Positions 1 to 7,182 of a DNA stretch of 16,856 nt are shown in pieces (position 1 is the first letter of the stretch; every line of letters begins with the position of its first letter). Location: the NCBI GenBank assembly GCA_947447835.1, contig CANFLP010000034.1:1-16856 (forward strand), in the 5' to 3' direction. Both the position numbers and the translations under genes were made by a program. The stretch comes from Bacteroidota bacterium (GTDB taxonomy: Bacteria > Bacteroidota > Bacteroidia > Chitinophagales > Chitinophagaceae). Below the pieces are notes generated by a model. It worked only from the letters and a program-made list of their open reading frames with translations. It was not told the DNA's origin and searched no databases.

Positions 1-938
1 AATCCCATTTCAGTTGCCAATGTTGGTTGGTAACCTACCGCAGATGGCATACGACCTAATAAAGCCGATACCTCAGAACCTGCTTGTGTGAAACGGAAGA
101 TATTATCTACGAAGAACAAAATGTCCTTTCCTTTTCCTGTGCCATCACCATCACGGAAATATTCTGCAATTGTTAAACCACTCAAGGCAACACGAGCACG
201 TGCTCCTGGAGGTTCGTTCATTTGACCAAATACGAAAGTAGCTTTTGATTCTTTTAATTCTTCTAAGCTTACTTTACTTAAATCCCATCCACCTTCTTCC
301 ATGCTATGTTTAAAAGCATCACCATATTTCATGATACCTGCTTCAATCATCTCGCGTAATAAGTCATTACCCTCACGTGTTCTTTCTCCCACACCCGCAA
401 ACACTGATAAACCACCATGTCCTTTTGCGATATTATTAATCAATTCTTGAATCAATACTGTTTTACCTACACCCGCACCACCAAACAAACCAATCTTACC
501 ACCCTTTGCGTATGGCTCAATCAAGTCAATAACTTTAATACCTGTGAACAACACTTCAGTTGCAGTACTTAAGTCTTCGAACTTTGGAGGATTCGCGTGA
601 ATGGGTCTACCATTTGTTTTATCTACTTGAGGTAAACCATCAATTGCATCACCTGTTACATTAAACAAACGACCATTGATCCCTTCGCCAATTGGCATAG
701 AGATAGGTTTGCCTAAATCAATTACTTCCATTCCTCTTACTAAACCTTCGGTACCATCCATCGCAATAGCACGTACGCTATCTTCTCCTAAATGTTGTTG
801 TACTTCAAGCACTAATTTTTCACCACTTGGTCTTGTAATTTGTAATGCATTGTATATCTCAGGAAGCGCATTCTGATTAGGGAATTGCACGTCCACTACT
901 GCACCAATAACTTGTTTAATTTTACCTGTTGTTGCCAT
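1..938 (-). CDS. atpD: F1F0 ATP synthase subunit beta (partial, 3' end outside window)
   Basis: Catalytic beta subunit of the F1 ATP synthase, which makes or hydrolyses ATP at the cytoplasmic face of the inner membrane. Reading from ATG at 938 gives 312 complete codons before the left edge, about two thirds of a usual ~460-500 residue subunit. The N-terminus is MATTGKIKQVIGAVVDVQFP, the usual beta-barrel domain. The P-loop GGAGVGKT is at residues 153-160, followed by the family motif GVGERTREGNDL, which carries the catalytic glutamate, and a Walker B-like ILFFVDNIFRF stretch. No frameshift is seen. The gene lies 39 bp after glpF and has a good promoter of its own. In Bacteroidota atpD is often encoded with atpC apart from the main atp operon, so atpC may follow outside the window (inference). 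Confidence 0.97.
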   Translation of the reverse strand, partial: MATTGKIKQVIGAVVDVQFPNQNALPEIYNALQITRPSGEKLVLEVQQHLGEDSVRAIAMDGTEGLVRGMEVIDLGKPISMPIGEGINGRLFNVTGDAIDGLPQVDKTNGRPIHANPPKFEDLSTATEVLFTGIKVIDLIEPYAKGGKIGLFGGAGVGKTVLIQELINNIAKGHGGLSVFAGVGERTREGNDLLREMIEAGIMKYGDAFKHSMEEGGWDLSKVSLEELKESKATFVFGQMNEPPGARARVALSGLTIAEYFRDGDGTGKGKDILFFVDNIFRFTQAGSEVSALLGRMPSAVGYQPTLATEMG

Positions 939-956
939 AATATTCGGTTTCGGCTG

Positions 957-989
957 CAAAGGTATGATTTTGCCGGTTTATTGCAAAAA
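957..989 (-). promoter_or_regulatory. atpD promoter, Bacteroidota type
   Basis: On the minus strand a TTTTTG (989-984; -33 element) is followed by a 19-base spacer and TACCTTTG (964-957; -7 element). This matches the TTTG-N19-21-TAnnTTTG consensus of the Bacteroidota primary sigma factor. The -33 element lies within the last codons of glpF, whose stop is at 978-980. Transcription would start near 952, giving a leader of about 13-15 bases before the atpD ATG at 938. Confidence 0.72.
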
Positions 990-1688
990 TTGTAGGTATA
1001 TAATAGCAGCTAAAATTCCACCAATTATGGGACCAGCCACCGGAATAAGGGCATATCCCCAATCACTAGGCCCTTTCCCCTTCATTGGAAGCACAAAATG
1101 CATGATTCTAGGTCCTAAATCCCTAGCTGGATTAATGGCAAAACCAGTTGGACCACCTAACCCAAACCCTATAGCTGCAACTAATAATGCCACTGGAAGG
1201 GCCGACAAGGACCCGATTTCTACCCCAGCGGGCTTTAAAAATAGCACCCCAAGTATAAATACAAAGGTTACCAAGGTTTCTACGATAAAGTTTTGTGTCT
1301 TATTTGGTATAGATGGACTCGTTGAGAAACAAGCAAGTTGTGCCGCTTGATCTTTACATTCATTAAAATGATCCTTATATACCATCCAAACAATGAATTG
1401 TCCCAATGCAGCACCTATTAATTGTGCCAAGATGTACCCTGGCACTAAGGCCCAACTAAACTTTCCAACAGTAGCTAGTGCAATCGTAACTGCAGGATTT
1501 AAATGGCCACCACTTATTCCACCCGTTACATACACGCCAAAAAATACTGCAAAAGCCCAGCCTAAAATTATTGCAGCCAAACCACCATTATTACCTTTGG
1601 TTTTTGGCAATACCACGTTGGCGACTACACCATTTCCAATTACAATTACTATGGCTGTGCCCATTACTTCGGCTAAAAAAGGAGTCAT
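978..1688 (-). CDS. glpF: Glycerol facilitator (aquaglyceroporin, MIP family)
   Basis: Inner-membrane channel passing glycerol and other small polyols. The 236-residue protein is hydrophobic throughout, as expected of the six-helix MIP fold. Both half-helix signatures are present: GHLNPAV (N64-P65-A66) and GFAINPARDLGPR (N186-P187-A188-R189-D190). The aspartate after NPAR is typical of glycerol facilitators rather than water-only aquaporins. Aligned by its distance to the NPA boxes, the selectivity-filter set Trp44, Phe183 and Arg189 matches W48/F200/R206 of E. coli GlpF. ATG at 1688 is the natural start. It lies 60 bp downstream of glpK, so transport and phosphorylation are encoded together. 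I see no separate promoter in the gap, so cotranscription with glpK is likely. Confidence 0.93.
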   Translation of the reverse strand: MTPFLAEVMGTAIVIVIGNGVVANVVLPKTKGNNGGLAAIILGWAFAVFFGVYVTGGISGGHLNPAVTIALATVGKFSWALVPGYILAQLIGAALGQFIVWMVYKDHFNECKDQAAQLACFSTSPSIPNKTQNFIVETLVTFVFILGVLFLKPAGVEIGSLSALPVALLVAAIGFGLGGPTGFAINPARDLGPRIMHFVLPMKGKGPSDWGYALIPVAGPIIGGILAAIIYLQFLQ

Positions 1689-1748
1689 GTTATTTGTTTT
1701 AAATTAGTAATTCGTTAAATTTTTTGTATTAGTTAAAAAGGATCATTA

Positions 1749-3233
1749 CTACCAATGATTGGTTGCATGTATAGCCCTTTCCCATCCTTTAATATTTTGT
1801 GAACGTTGTTCCTGATTTATTTCTGGCGTAAATATTTTGTCTACCTGCCACTTAGTTCTTAACTCTTCAATGTCTTTCCAAAAACCAACTGCCAAGCCAG
1901 CCAAATATGCTGCTCCAAGAGCAGTAGTCTCCACCATGGTGGGTCTAATTACTTTTGTGTTGACAATATCCGATTGAAACTGCATGAGCATATTATTATG
2001 TGTAGCACCTCCGTCTACTCTTAATTCTGCAATAGGAATACCCGCATCAGCTTCCATTGCTTTTAATAAATCATAACTCTGAAAAGCAATGCTTTCCAAT
2101 GCTGCACGCGCAATATGGGCAGACGATGTGCCTCGCGTAATACCCACAATAGTGCCTCTTGCATGCTGATTCCAATAGGGTGCTCCAAGGCCCGCAAATG
2201 CAGGCACTAAATAAACACCATCGGTATGATCTACTTGCTTTGCAAGGTCTTCTATTTCTGACGATTTGCGTATTAAGCGTAATCCATCTCTTAACCATTG
2301 CACTACTGCACCTCCAATAAATACACTTCCTTCTAAAGCATAATAAGTGTGGCCATTTATTTGAAGCGCAATTGTAGTTAATAAATTATTTTTTGATGTA
2401 ACTGCTTTTTCTCCCGTATGCATCAACATAAAACAACCTGTGCCATAGGTATTTTTTACCATGCCTGGAGCAGTACACATTTGTCCAAACAAAGCCGACT
2501 GCTGATCGCCAGCAATACCCGCAATTGGAATTTCATGATTGGTGAAAAGTTGATTGGTATATCCATATATTTCACTACTACTTTTTACAGTAGGAAGTAT
2601 CGAAGTTGGAATATCCAACAGCGCAAGTAATTCAGTATCCCATTGTAAAGTATGAATATTAAAAAGCATGGTTCTAGATGCATTGGTAGCATCGGTTACA
2701 TGCACTTTTCCATTGGTTAATTTCCAAACCAACCACGTATCAATGGTACCAAAACACAATTCTCCTTTAGCTGCTAAATCTCGGGCGCCATCTACATTAT
2801 CTAGAATCCATTTTATTTTAGAACCAGAAAAATAGGCGTCAATTACAAGTCCCGTTTTTTCTTGAATCAAACTAGCTTTCCCTTGTGCTTTTAATGTGTC
2901 GCAATAGTCTGCTGTTCTTCGATCCTGCCATACAATGGCGTTATATATAGGAAGGCCTGTTTTTTTATTCCATACCACTGTGGTTTCACGTTGATTCGTA
3001 ATGCCTATGGCTGCAATATCGGTGAGTGCTAAATTTTGTTTACTAATAGCTTCACTAGCCACGCCAATTTGGGTGCTCCAAATTTCCATAGCATCATGTT
3101 CGACCCAGCCTGGTTGCGGAAAATGTTGTGTAAATTCTTTTTGTGCAATTCCATGAATCTGCCCCTGATGATCAAATAAAATGGCACGACTACTCGTAGT
3201 ACCTTGATCAAAAGATAAAATATATTTTGACAT
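1749..3233 (-). CDS. glpK: Glycerol kinase
   Basis: FGGY-family kinase converting glycerol and ATP to sn-glycerol 3-phosphate in the cytoplasm. Its 494 residues match the normal length of about 500. The N-terminal phosphate-binding loop is SFDQGTTSSRAILFD (7-21). Glycerol contacts known from E. coli GlpK align: R82-E83 in TNQRETT, W102 in AIVWQDRR, Y134 in IDAYFSGSK, and the catalytic base D243 in AGIAGDQQSALFGQ. The GSVFIGGAVVQWLRDG motif and the adenine-binding DGGATHNNMLMQ motif follow. The glycine-rich GGTR loop that binds the inhibitor fructose 1,6-bisphosphate in enterobacterial GlpK is not recognisable before IPIAGIAGDQQ (region 222-237 reads IYGYTNQLFTNHEIPI), so that control is probably absent (inference). 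The gene starts 58 bp after the EnvC-like gene; no convincing promoter was found in that gap. Confidence 0.97.
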   Translation of the reverse strand: MSKYILSFDQGTTSSRAILFDHQGQIHGIAQKEFTQHFPQPGWVEHDAMEIWSTQIGVASEAISKQNLALTDIAAIGITNQRETTVVWNKKTGLPIYNAIVWQDRRTADYCDTLKAQGKASLIQEKTGLVIDAYFSGSKIKWILDNVDGARDLAAKGELCFGTIDTWLVWKLTNGKVHVTDATNASRTMLFNIHTLQWDTELLALLDIPTSILPTVKSSSEIYGYTNQLFTNHEIPIAGIAGDQQSALFGQMCTAPGMVKNTYGTGCFMLMHTGEKAVTSKNNLLTTIALQINGHTYYALEGSVFIGGAVVQWLRDGLRLIRKSSEIEDLAKQVDHTDGVYLVPAFAGLGAPYWNQHARGTIVGITRGTSSAHIARAALESIAFQSYDLLKAMEADAGIPIAELRVDGGATHNNMLMQFQSDIVNTKVIRPTMVETTALGAAYLAGLAVGFWKDIEELRTKWQVDKIFTPEINQEQRSQNIKGWERAIHATNHW

Positions 3234-3291
3234 CGCAATCGTTTAATAGATTGTAATATAAAAAAAGAAATGCAGAAAAAGAAACTTGGCG

Positions 3292-4662
3292 CTATCTTCT
3301 ATTCTTCAGCCAGTTTTCTGGATCAAGGAAGGATCCCTTGTCATTGCTAATCATAAATAATAAGGCACCTTCTCCATCTAAATTAATACCAGAGCGTCCT
3401 AACAGCGTGCCTCCTTTTACTTCCTGTCCTACCGAAACATTGATACTACTTAAATGGGTATAGGTCGAAAAGTATTTACCATGTTGTACGAAAACGGTTA
3501 AATCGCCATTAATGTCTCCTGTATATTTTACAATACCATTGGCAATACTCTTAACGGATGTACCTTTGGGTACAGCAAGTTCAATACCATCGCTATTACG
3601 CTTCAATTTAGTACCAGGAATACTCTCTACGCCAAAATGAATATATACATTCCCCTTATCCACAGGCCAAGGCAATCCACCCTTATTGTTCTCAATCGAA
3701 ATAGATGCTTCTCTGCCCTCCTCTGTAGTTTCTAAGGCTGAATAAGGACGATTGTCGGTTGTGCTAGTTAAACCACCTTCAACAGCAACCTTGTTGCCAT
3801 TCTTTCCCGTTTTGGTATTTGTTTTTGCAGGCACAGGAGCAGGCTCGTTTTTTGCTTTTGCGGCTGCTGCTGCTGCATCATTAGCTGCTTTTAATTTTGC
3901 TAAACGCTCTTTTTCTTTTTTCTCCGCTTCCAAAGTTTCACGACGTATGATAGTTAATAATGCAGATTGCATTTTTCTTCTTTGTGCTTCTTTTAACTTT
4001 AATTGAGCGGTTACTTCCTGTTCCTTATTCTTTAATTGATTAACAATTTTATCTTGTTCTTTTCTATCATCTACCAATACTTTAAGCTGATCATTTTGAA
4101 CGTTTAAGGTTTTTAAACGATCTTTTTTATTAGTACCTAATTGCCCAATTTTAACATTCAAATCCTTTTGAGACATGTCTATAGCACTAGCCTGCGCTTC
4201 TCTTGTTTGACGATAACTTTTTAAATAGGTAATCCTTTTTACTGCGTCATTAAAGCTATTGGCAGAAAATAGAAAATTCAAATATTCATATCCACTTCTA
4301 CTTTTATAAGCAAAAATGATGCTTTTTTCATACCTACTTTTTAAAGTATCTAAATCCTTGTTTAATCTTTGAACATCTTGTTGATTTGCAGCAATAGCAT
4401 CGTCAATAATTTTAACCTGCTTTGCAATACTATTTACCAAAGCCTCTCTTTTTGCAATCTTACTTTTTATAACAGCCAACTGCGCCAAAGTACTTTTTTT
4501 ATTTTTTTTAGTTTGTTCAAGCATTTGATTTAACTCGTCTATTTCTCTTCTGATAGATAGCGTTTGTTTTTGCAAATCCTCTCTTGACAAATTATCCTGT
4601 GCATCTACACGTATAAATGTCAAACTAAATAATATCAATAAAAGTGTACCCCTTTTTGTCAT
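3292..4662 (-). CDS. EnvC-like murein hydrolase activator (degenerate M23/LytM domain)
   Basis: Predicted periplasmic coiled-coil protein of 456 residues. ATG at 4662 is preferred over an in-frame TTG at 4683, because it has AGGAAA about 10 bases upstream and leaves an intact signal peptide (MTKRGTLLLILFSLTFIRVDA, cut near residue 21). Residues about 23-260 are charged heptad-like coiled coil rich in K, Q, L and E. An Ala/Lys/Pro/Asn linker follows (about 260-300), then an M23/LytM fold (330-456). The zinc-site positions look lost: HxGxD reads SDGIE (357-361) and the HxH near the end reads ALL (433-435), while the internal YTHL histidine (403) remains. E. coli EnvC is likewise inactive and instead activates AmiA/AmiB amidases, so a role in switching on septal amidases is inferred. 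It lies 24 bp after the DUF4292 gene. Confidence 0.88.
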   Translation of the reverse strand: MTKRGTLLLILFSLTFIRVDAQDNLSREDLQKQTLSIRREIDELNQMLEQTKKNKKSTLAQLAVIKSKIAKREALVNSIAKQVKIIDDAIAANQQDVQRLNKDLDTLKSRYEKSIIFAYKSRSGYEYLNFLFSANSFNDAVKRITYLKSYRQTREAQASAIDMSQKDLNVKIGQLGTNKKDRLKTLNVQNDQLKVLVDDRKEQDKIVNQLKNKEQEVTAQLKLKEAQRRKMQSALLTIIRRETLEAEKKEKERLAKLKAANDAAAAAAKAKNEPAPVPAKTNTKTGKNGNKVAVEGGLTSTTDNRPYSALETTEEGREASISIENNKGGLPWPVDKGNVYIHFGVESIPGTKLKRNSDGIELAVPKGTSVKSIANGIVKYTGDINGDLTVFVQHGKYFSTYTHLSSINVSVGQEVKGGTLLGRSGINLDGEGALLFMISNDKGSFLDPENWLKNRR

Positions 4663-4686
4663 AATTAAATTGTTTCCTATCAAATA

Positions 4687-5511
4687 CTACCTGCGCTTCC
4701 CAGATTTTGGAATGGCAAAGGTATATTTTAAAGGTTCATTAAATGTATATTCCTTTATTTCCATGTGAATTTCTAAACGAGATTGAGCTGCAATGGCAAT
4801 GTCCCTATTTAAAGGAAATTGATTTTGCAAAACAGCAGTATGATCATAATAAGTGATATCACAGGTTCTGTGCTGCCTAATGTCAATATCATCCAATTTT
4901 AAATGAAGCACTTTGACATTGTCTTCGCTTAAACTAATAAGGTTCTTAAATAAACTTCCCACCAAACCTACTTGTAATTTATTGTTATTCATTTTGTAGG
5001 TAACAATACTAGCATTATCCATGAAAATAGGATTGCCAATTATTAAATCCTCTAGCGTAGTATACGTAAAAGGAATTTTAACTACCTCTTGAATATAAGA
5101 CAATGGTCGTCTTTCTACTTTCTTATTTAATGGATAAAATAATAAAACGCTATCATTGGTTATTAATGCCTTTAAACCAATAACGCCCATTGCGCCGCGT
5201 ACTGTGATATAAATGGCTTTCCCTTTTTCAATGCTAATATTAGCAAGGTACGAGTCAGCCTTGTTAACGGTCTCGTAATTCACTTTAACACGTGCATTCA
5301 TGGTGTTAAACGAAAGCTTTGTCTTGGCAATTTTATCAACAATTTCTTTAACAATCGCACCTGAATCAACTTTAGTTTTTTCTGCAATAATCTGAACCTG
5401 TGCAGTGTCTTTTTTTGTCAAAGCATCCTTAATAACCTGCACCTTTCTAAATGTGGTACAAGATGCAAGCAACAAAACCATTGATAAAAAATATACTACC
5501 CCTCTTTTCAT
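4687..5511 (-). CDS. DUF4292 family lipoprotein
   Basis: Predicted lipoprotein of 274 residues. The N-terminus MKRGVVYFLSMVLLLASC ends in a clear lipobox (LASC, lipidated Cys18) followed by TTFRK, with no aspartate at +2, so outer-membrane sorting is likely. The mature part is rich in beta strands (for example KLSFNTMNARVKVNYE, YITVRGAMGVIGLKALIT, LEIHMEIKEYTFN), like the LolB/LolA-type folds this Bacteroidota family has been compared with; that comparison is from memory, not computed. It lies 5 bp downstream of dut and 24 bp upstream of the EnvC-like gene, an arrangement I know from other Bacteroidota, which points to cell-envelope work. The precise function is not known to me. Confidence 0.85.
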   Translation of the reverse strand: MKRGVVYFLSMVLLLASCTTFRKVQVIKDALTKKDTAQVQIIAEKTKVDSGAIVKEIVDKIAKTKLSFNTMNARVKVNYETVNKADSYLANISIEKGKAIYITVRGAMGVIGLKALITNDSVLLFYPLNKKVERRPLSYIQEVVKIPFTYTTLEDLIIGNPIFMDNASIVTYKMNNNKLQVGLVGSLFKNLISLSEDNVKVLHLKLDDIDIRQHRTCDITYYDHTAVLQNQFPLNRDIAIAAQSRLEIHMEIKEYTFNEPLKYTFAIPKSGKRR

Positions 5512-5516
5512 GCTAA

Positions 5517-5957
5517 TTATTGTTTTCCTGTGTGACCAAATCCACCTGCACCCCTTTCGGTTTCATCTAAATTATCAACTAAATTCCAATTGGCTTTTTC
5601 TACTTTCTGAAAAACCATTTGTGCAATTCTATCACCATCCAAAATGGTTTGAGGTTCCTGAGATAAATTAATCAAAATAACTTTTAACTCACCTCTGTAA
5701 TCTGCATCTATTGTGCCGGGGGTATTTAAGCAAGTAAGTCCCTGCTTTATGGCCAAACCACTACGAGGCCTAATTTGCACTTCCCAATTTTCAGGGATTG
5801 CTATAAATAAACCTGTAGGTACCAAAATCCTTTCCATGGGTTGAAGTACAATTGGCTTTTCAATAAAAGCACGTAAATCCATACCCGATGACCCTGCAGT
5901 TGCATAGGAAGGCAATGGATGATGGCTCTTATTTACAATTTGTACTTGTGTTAACAT
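5517..5957 (-). CDS. dut: dUTP diphosphatase (dUTPase)
   Basis: Homotrimeric, Mg-dependent enzyme hydrolysing dUTP to dUMP and diphosphate, which keeps uracil out of DNA and supplies dUMP for thymidylate synthesis. The 146 residues are the full family length and all five motifs are present: AGSSGMDLRA (21-30), RPRSGLAIKQG (63-73), GTIDADYRGE (81-90, with the expected catalytic Asp84), GDRIAQMVF (108-116) and the C-terminal P-loop-like RGAGGFGHTG (135-144). Motif V has His where the E. coli enzyme has Ser. ATG at 5957 is 32 bp after porV, and the stop is 5 bp before the DUF4292 start, so those two are almost certainly cotranscribed. Confidence 0.96.
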   Translation of the reverse strand: MLTQVQIVNKSHHPLPSYATAGSSGMDLRAFIEKPIVLQPMERILVPTGLFIAIPENWEVQIRPRSGLAIKQGLTCLNTPGTIDADYRGELKVILINLSQEPQTILDGDRIAQMVFQKVEKANWNLVDNLDETERGAGGFGHTGKQ

Positions 5958-5963
5958 GGCCTA

Positions 5964-5971
5964 CAAAAATA
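5964..5971 (-). promoter_or_regulatory. Possible -7 element for dut
   Basis: TATTTTTG on the minus strand is an exact TAnnTTTG. A TTTT sits 20 bases upstream at the -33 position. The element ends only 6 bases before the dut ATG at 5957, so a transcript starting here would have a leader of a few bases at most. The element also falls inside a short inverted repeat (GCCTA/TAGGC), so chance is possible. Confidence 0.35.
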
Positions 5972-5989
5972 GGCAAAAACGAGGAGCTA

Positions 5990-7126
5990 TTAAAAATAAA
6001 AGATACTACCAAATCGAAGGGTATTAGAAAGTGGATTTTTAGTGATTCCACCTCCCGAAGGCACTAGATAGCTAATGTTAAATTTAGACTGTTGATACTG
6101 AAAACTAGTACCTAAAGTAAAGTATTGCATATTACCCAAGCTCTTGTTATTATCCATGAAATAACCACCTCTTAAATAAAAACGATTCGTGTAATTATAT
6201 TCCACACCAACAGATGCTTTTAAGGACTCAGAAAAAGGCATGCCATATTTAGCAGAAAAAGAATTGAAATAACTATTGATAACCGATTGCGTAAAATAAT
6301 GGTTCACCGATTCTGGATCAGTATTGTCTGGACTTGCTGGAACCATTAGTCTATTGATATCTACCCCAAATTCTACAGAATTGTCTGCATCAATTTTATT
6401 CAAATAACCTATACCAAGCCCCATATTTGCGGGGATATAGTATTTGTTTTTACTCTCGTTGGAATAACTGATTTTACCTCCCATATTAGAAAGTAATAAA
6501 CCAGCATGAAATCCATGCAAGTCCGCATGTTGCTTATAAAATAAGCTGATATCACCCGCTACCGTATTACCAGCTTTATAGTTAATGGCACTAGTTCCAA
6601 ACGAACCTTGCACCAATTTTGAGTGGATATATCTTAAAGTTGCTCCAATACTTAAGTTATCATTTAACAATAAGCTATAGCCAAAGTCATAACTAAATTC
6701 TGAAGGTCTTTGTGAAGGCAGCGTCGTACTACCCGATTCGTCGGTAAAGTCAATATTACCTAAACTGAAAAAACGTAACGAAGTATTAATGGAACTTTGC
6801 GCATTTAGTTTTTTATAATAACCCGCACTTGCTAAATACACATCGCTTAATCCTAAATCTTTTAACCAAGGTGTATAGTTTATTAAGAATCCTTGTGGCT
6901 CATTTAAGTAAGATAATTTTGCAGTATTGCCGAATAAATCATTGGCTTCAGGCGTCATTCCTAAAGACAAATTACCCATACCTCCCGAACGTGCATCTGG
7001 AGAAATCATCATAAAAGGCACAGCGGTACTTTGTAATTTCAAGGAAGTACTTTGTGCATTGATATTTTGTTTTACAAATAACAAGCAAATGAATAGAACG
7101 ATATATTTTAACTTGTTTAAATGCAT
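5990..7126 (-). CDS. porV: Type IX secretion system outer-membrane protein PorV (LptO)
   Basis: Outer-membrane beta-barrel protein that, in known T9SS, carries secreted cargo from the translocon to the PorU sortase for removal of the C-terminal signal and attachment to the surface. The 378 residues begin with a signal peptide (MHLNKLKYIVLFICLLFVKQNINA, cut before Gln25). The PorV hallmark VPFMMISPDARSGGMGNLSL comes right after it. Alternating beta-strand segments continue to a C-terminal aromatic residue (SIFYF), typical of outer-membrane barrels. It lies 50 bp after porU on the same strand, the same pairing seen in other T9SS bacteria. A candidate promoter lies in the gap, so expression may be partly independent of porU. 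Confidence 0.92.
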   Translation of the reverse strand: MHLNKLKYIVLFICLLFVKQNINAQSTSLKLQSTAVPFMMISPDARSGGMGNLSLGMTPEANDLFGNTAKLSYLNEPQGFLINYTPWLKDLGLSDVYLASAGYYKKLNAQSSINTSLRFFSLGNIDFTDESGSTTLPSQRPSEFSYDFGYSLLLNDNLSIGATLRYIHSKLVQGSFGTSAINYKAGNTVAGDISLFYKQHADLHGFHAGLLLSNMGGKISYSNESKNKYYIPANMGLGIGYLNKIDADNSVEFGVDINRLMVPASPDNTDPESVNHYFTQSVINSYFNSFSAKYGMPFSESLKASVGVEYNYTNRFYLRGGYFMDNNKSLGNMQYFTLGTSFQYQQSKFNISYLVPSGGGITKNPLSNTLRFGSIFYF

Positions 7127-7150
7127 GATAGCCTTTGTTTTATTGAACCA

Positions 7151-7182
7151 CGAAGATAGTCAAAGAAGCGCATTTTTTACAA
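7151..7182 (-). promoter_or_regulatory. Candidate porV promoter
   Basis: On the minus strand TTG (7182-7180) is followed by 21 bases and TATCTTCG (7158-7151), one mismatch from TAnnTTTG. The -33 element adjoins the porU stop codon (7177-7179). The predicted start near 7146 gives a leader of about 20 bases before the ATG at 7126. Confidence 0.42.

Noticed and set aside
964..1707. Open frames on the plus strand at 964-1350 and 1393-1707
   Set aside because: They lie antisense to glpF, which has complete MIP motifs. The translations are proline/threonine-rich shadows with no domain logic.
1741..1760. ATCATT/AATGAT inverted repeat at the glpK stop followed by CCTTTTT on the minus strand
   Set aside because: The stem is 6 bp with a single G-C pair, too weak to call a terminator, and glpK and glpF are expected to be cotranscribed.
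3840..3900. Alanine-rich repeat-like tract in the EnvC-like gene
   Set aside because: It is a low-complexity linker (run of GCA/GCT/GCC/GCG/GCC-type Ala codons) between coiled coil and LytM domain, not a DNA repeat array.
5517..5550. His instead of Ser in dUTPase motif V (FGHTG)
   Set aside because: I believe this variant is common in Bacteroidota dUTPases; the rest of the motif is intact, so it is not treated as an anomaly.
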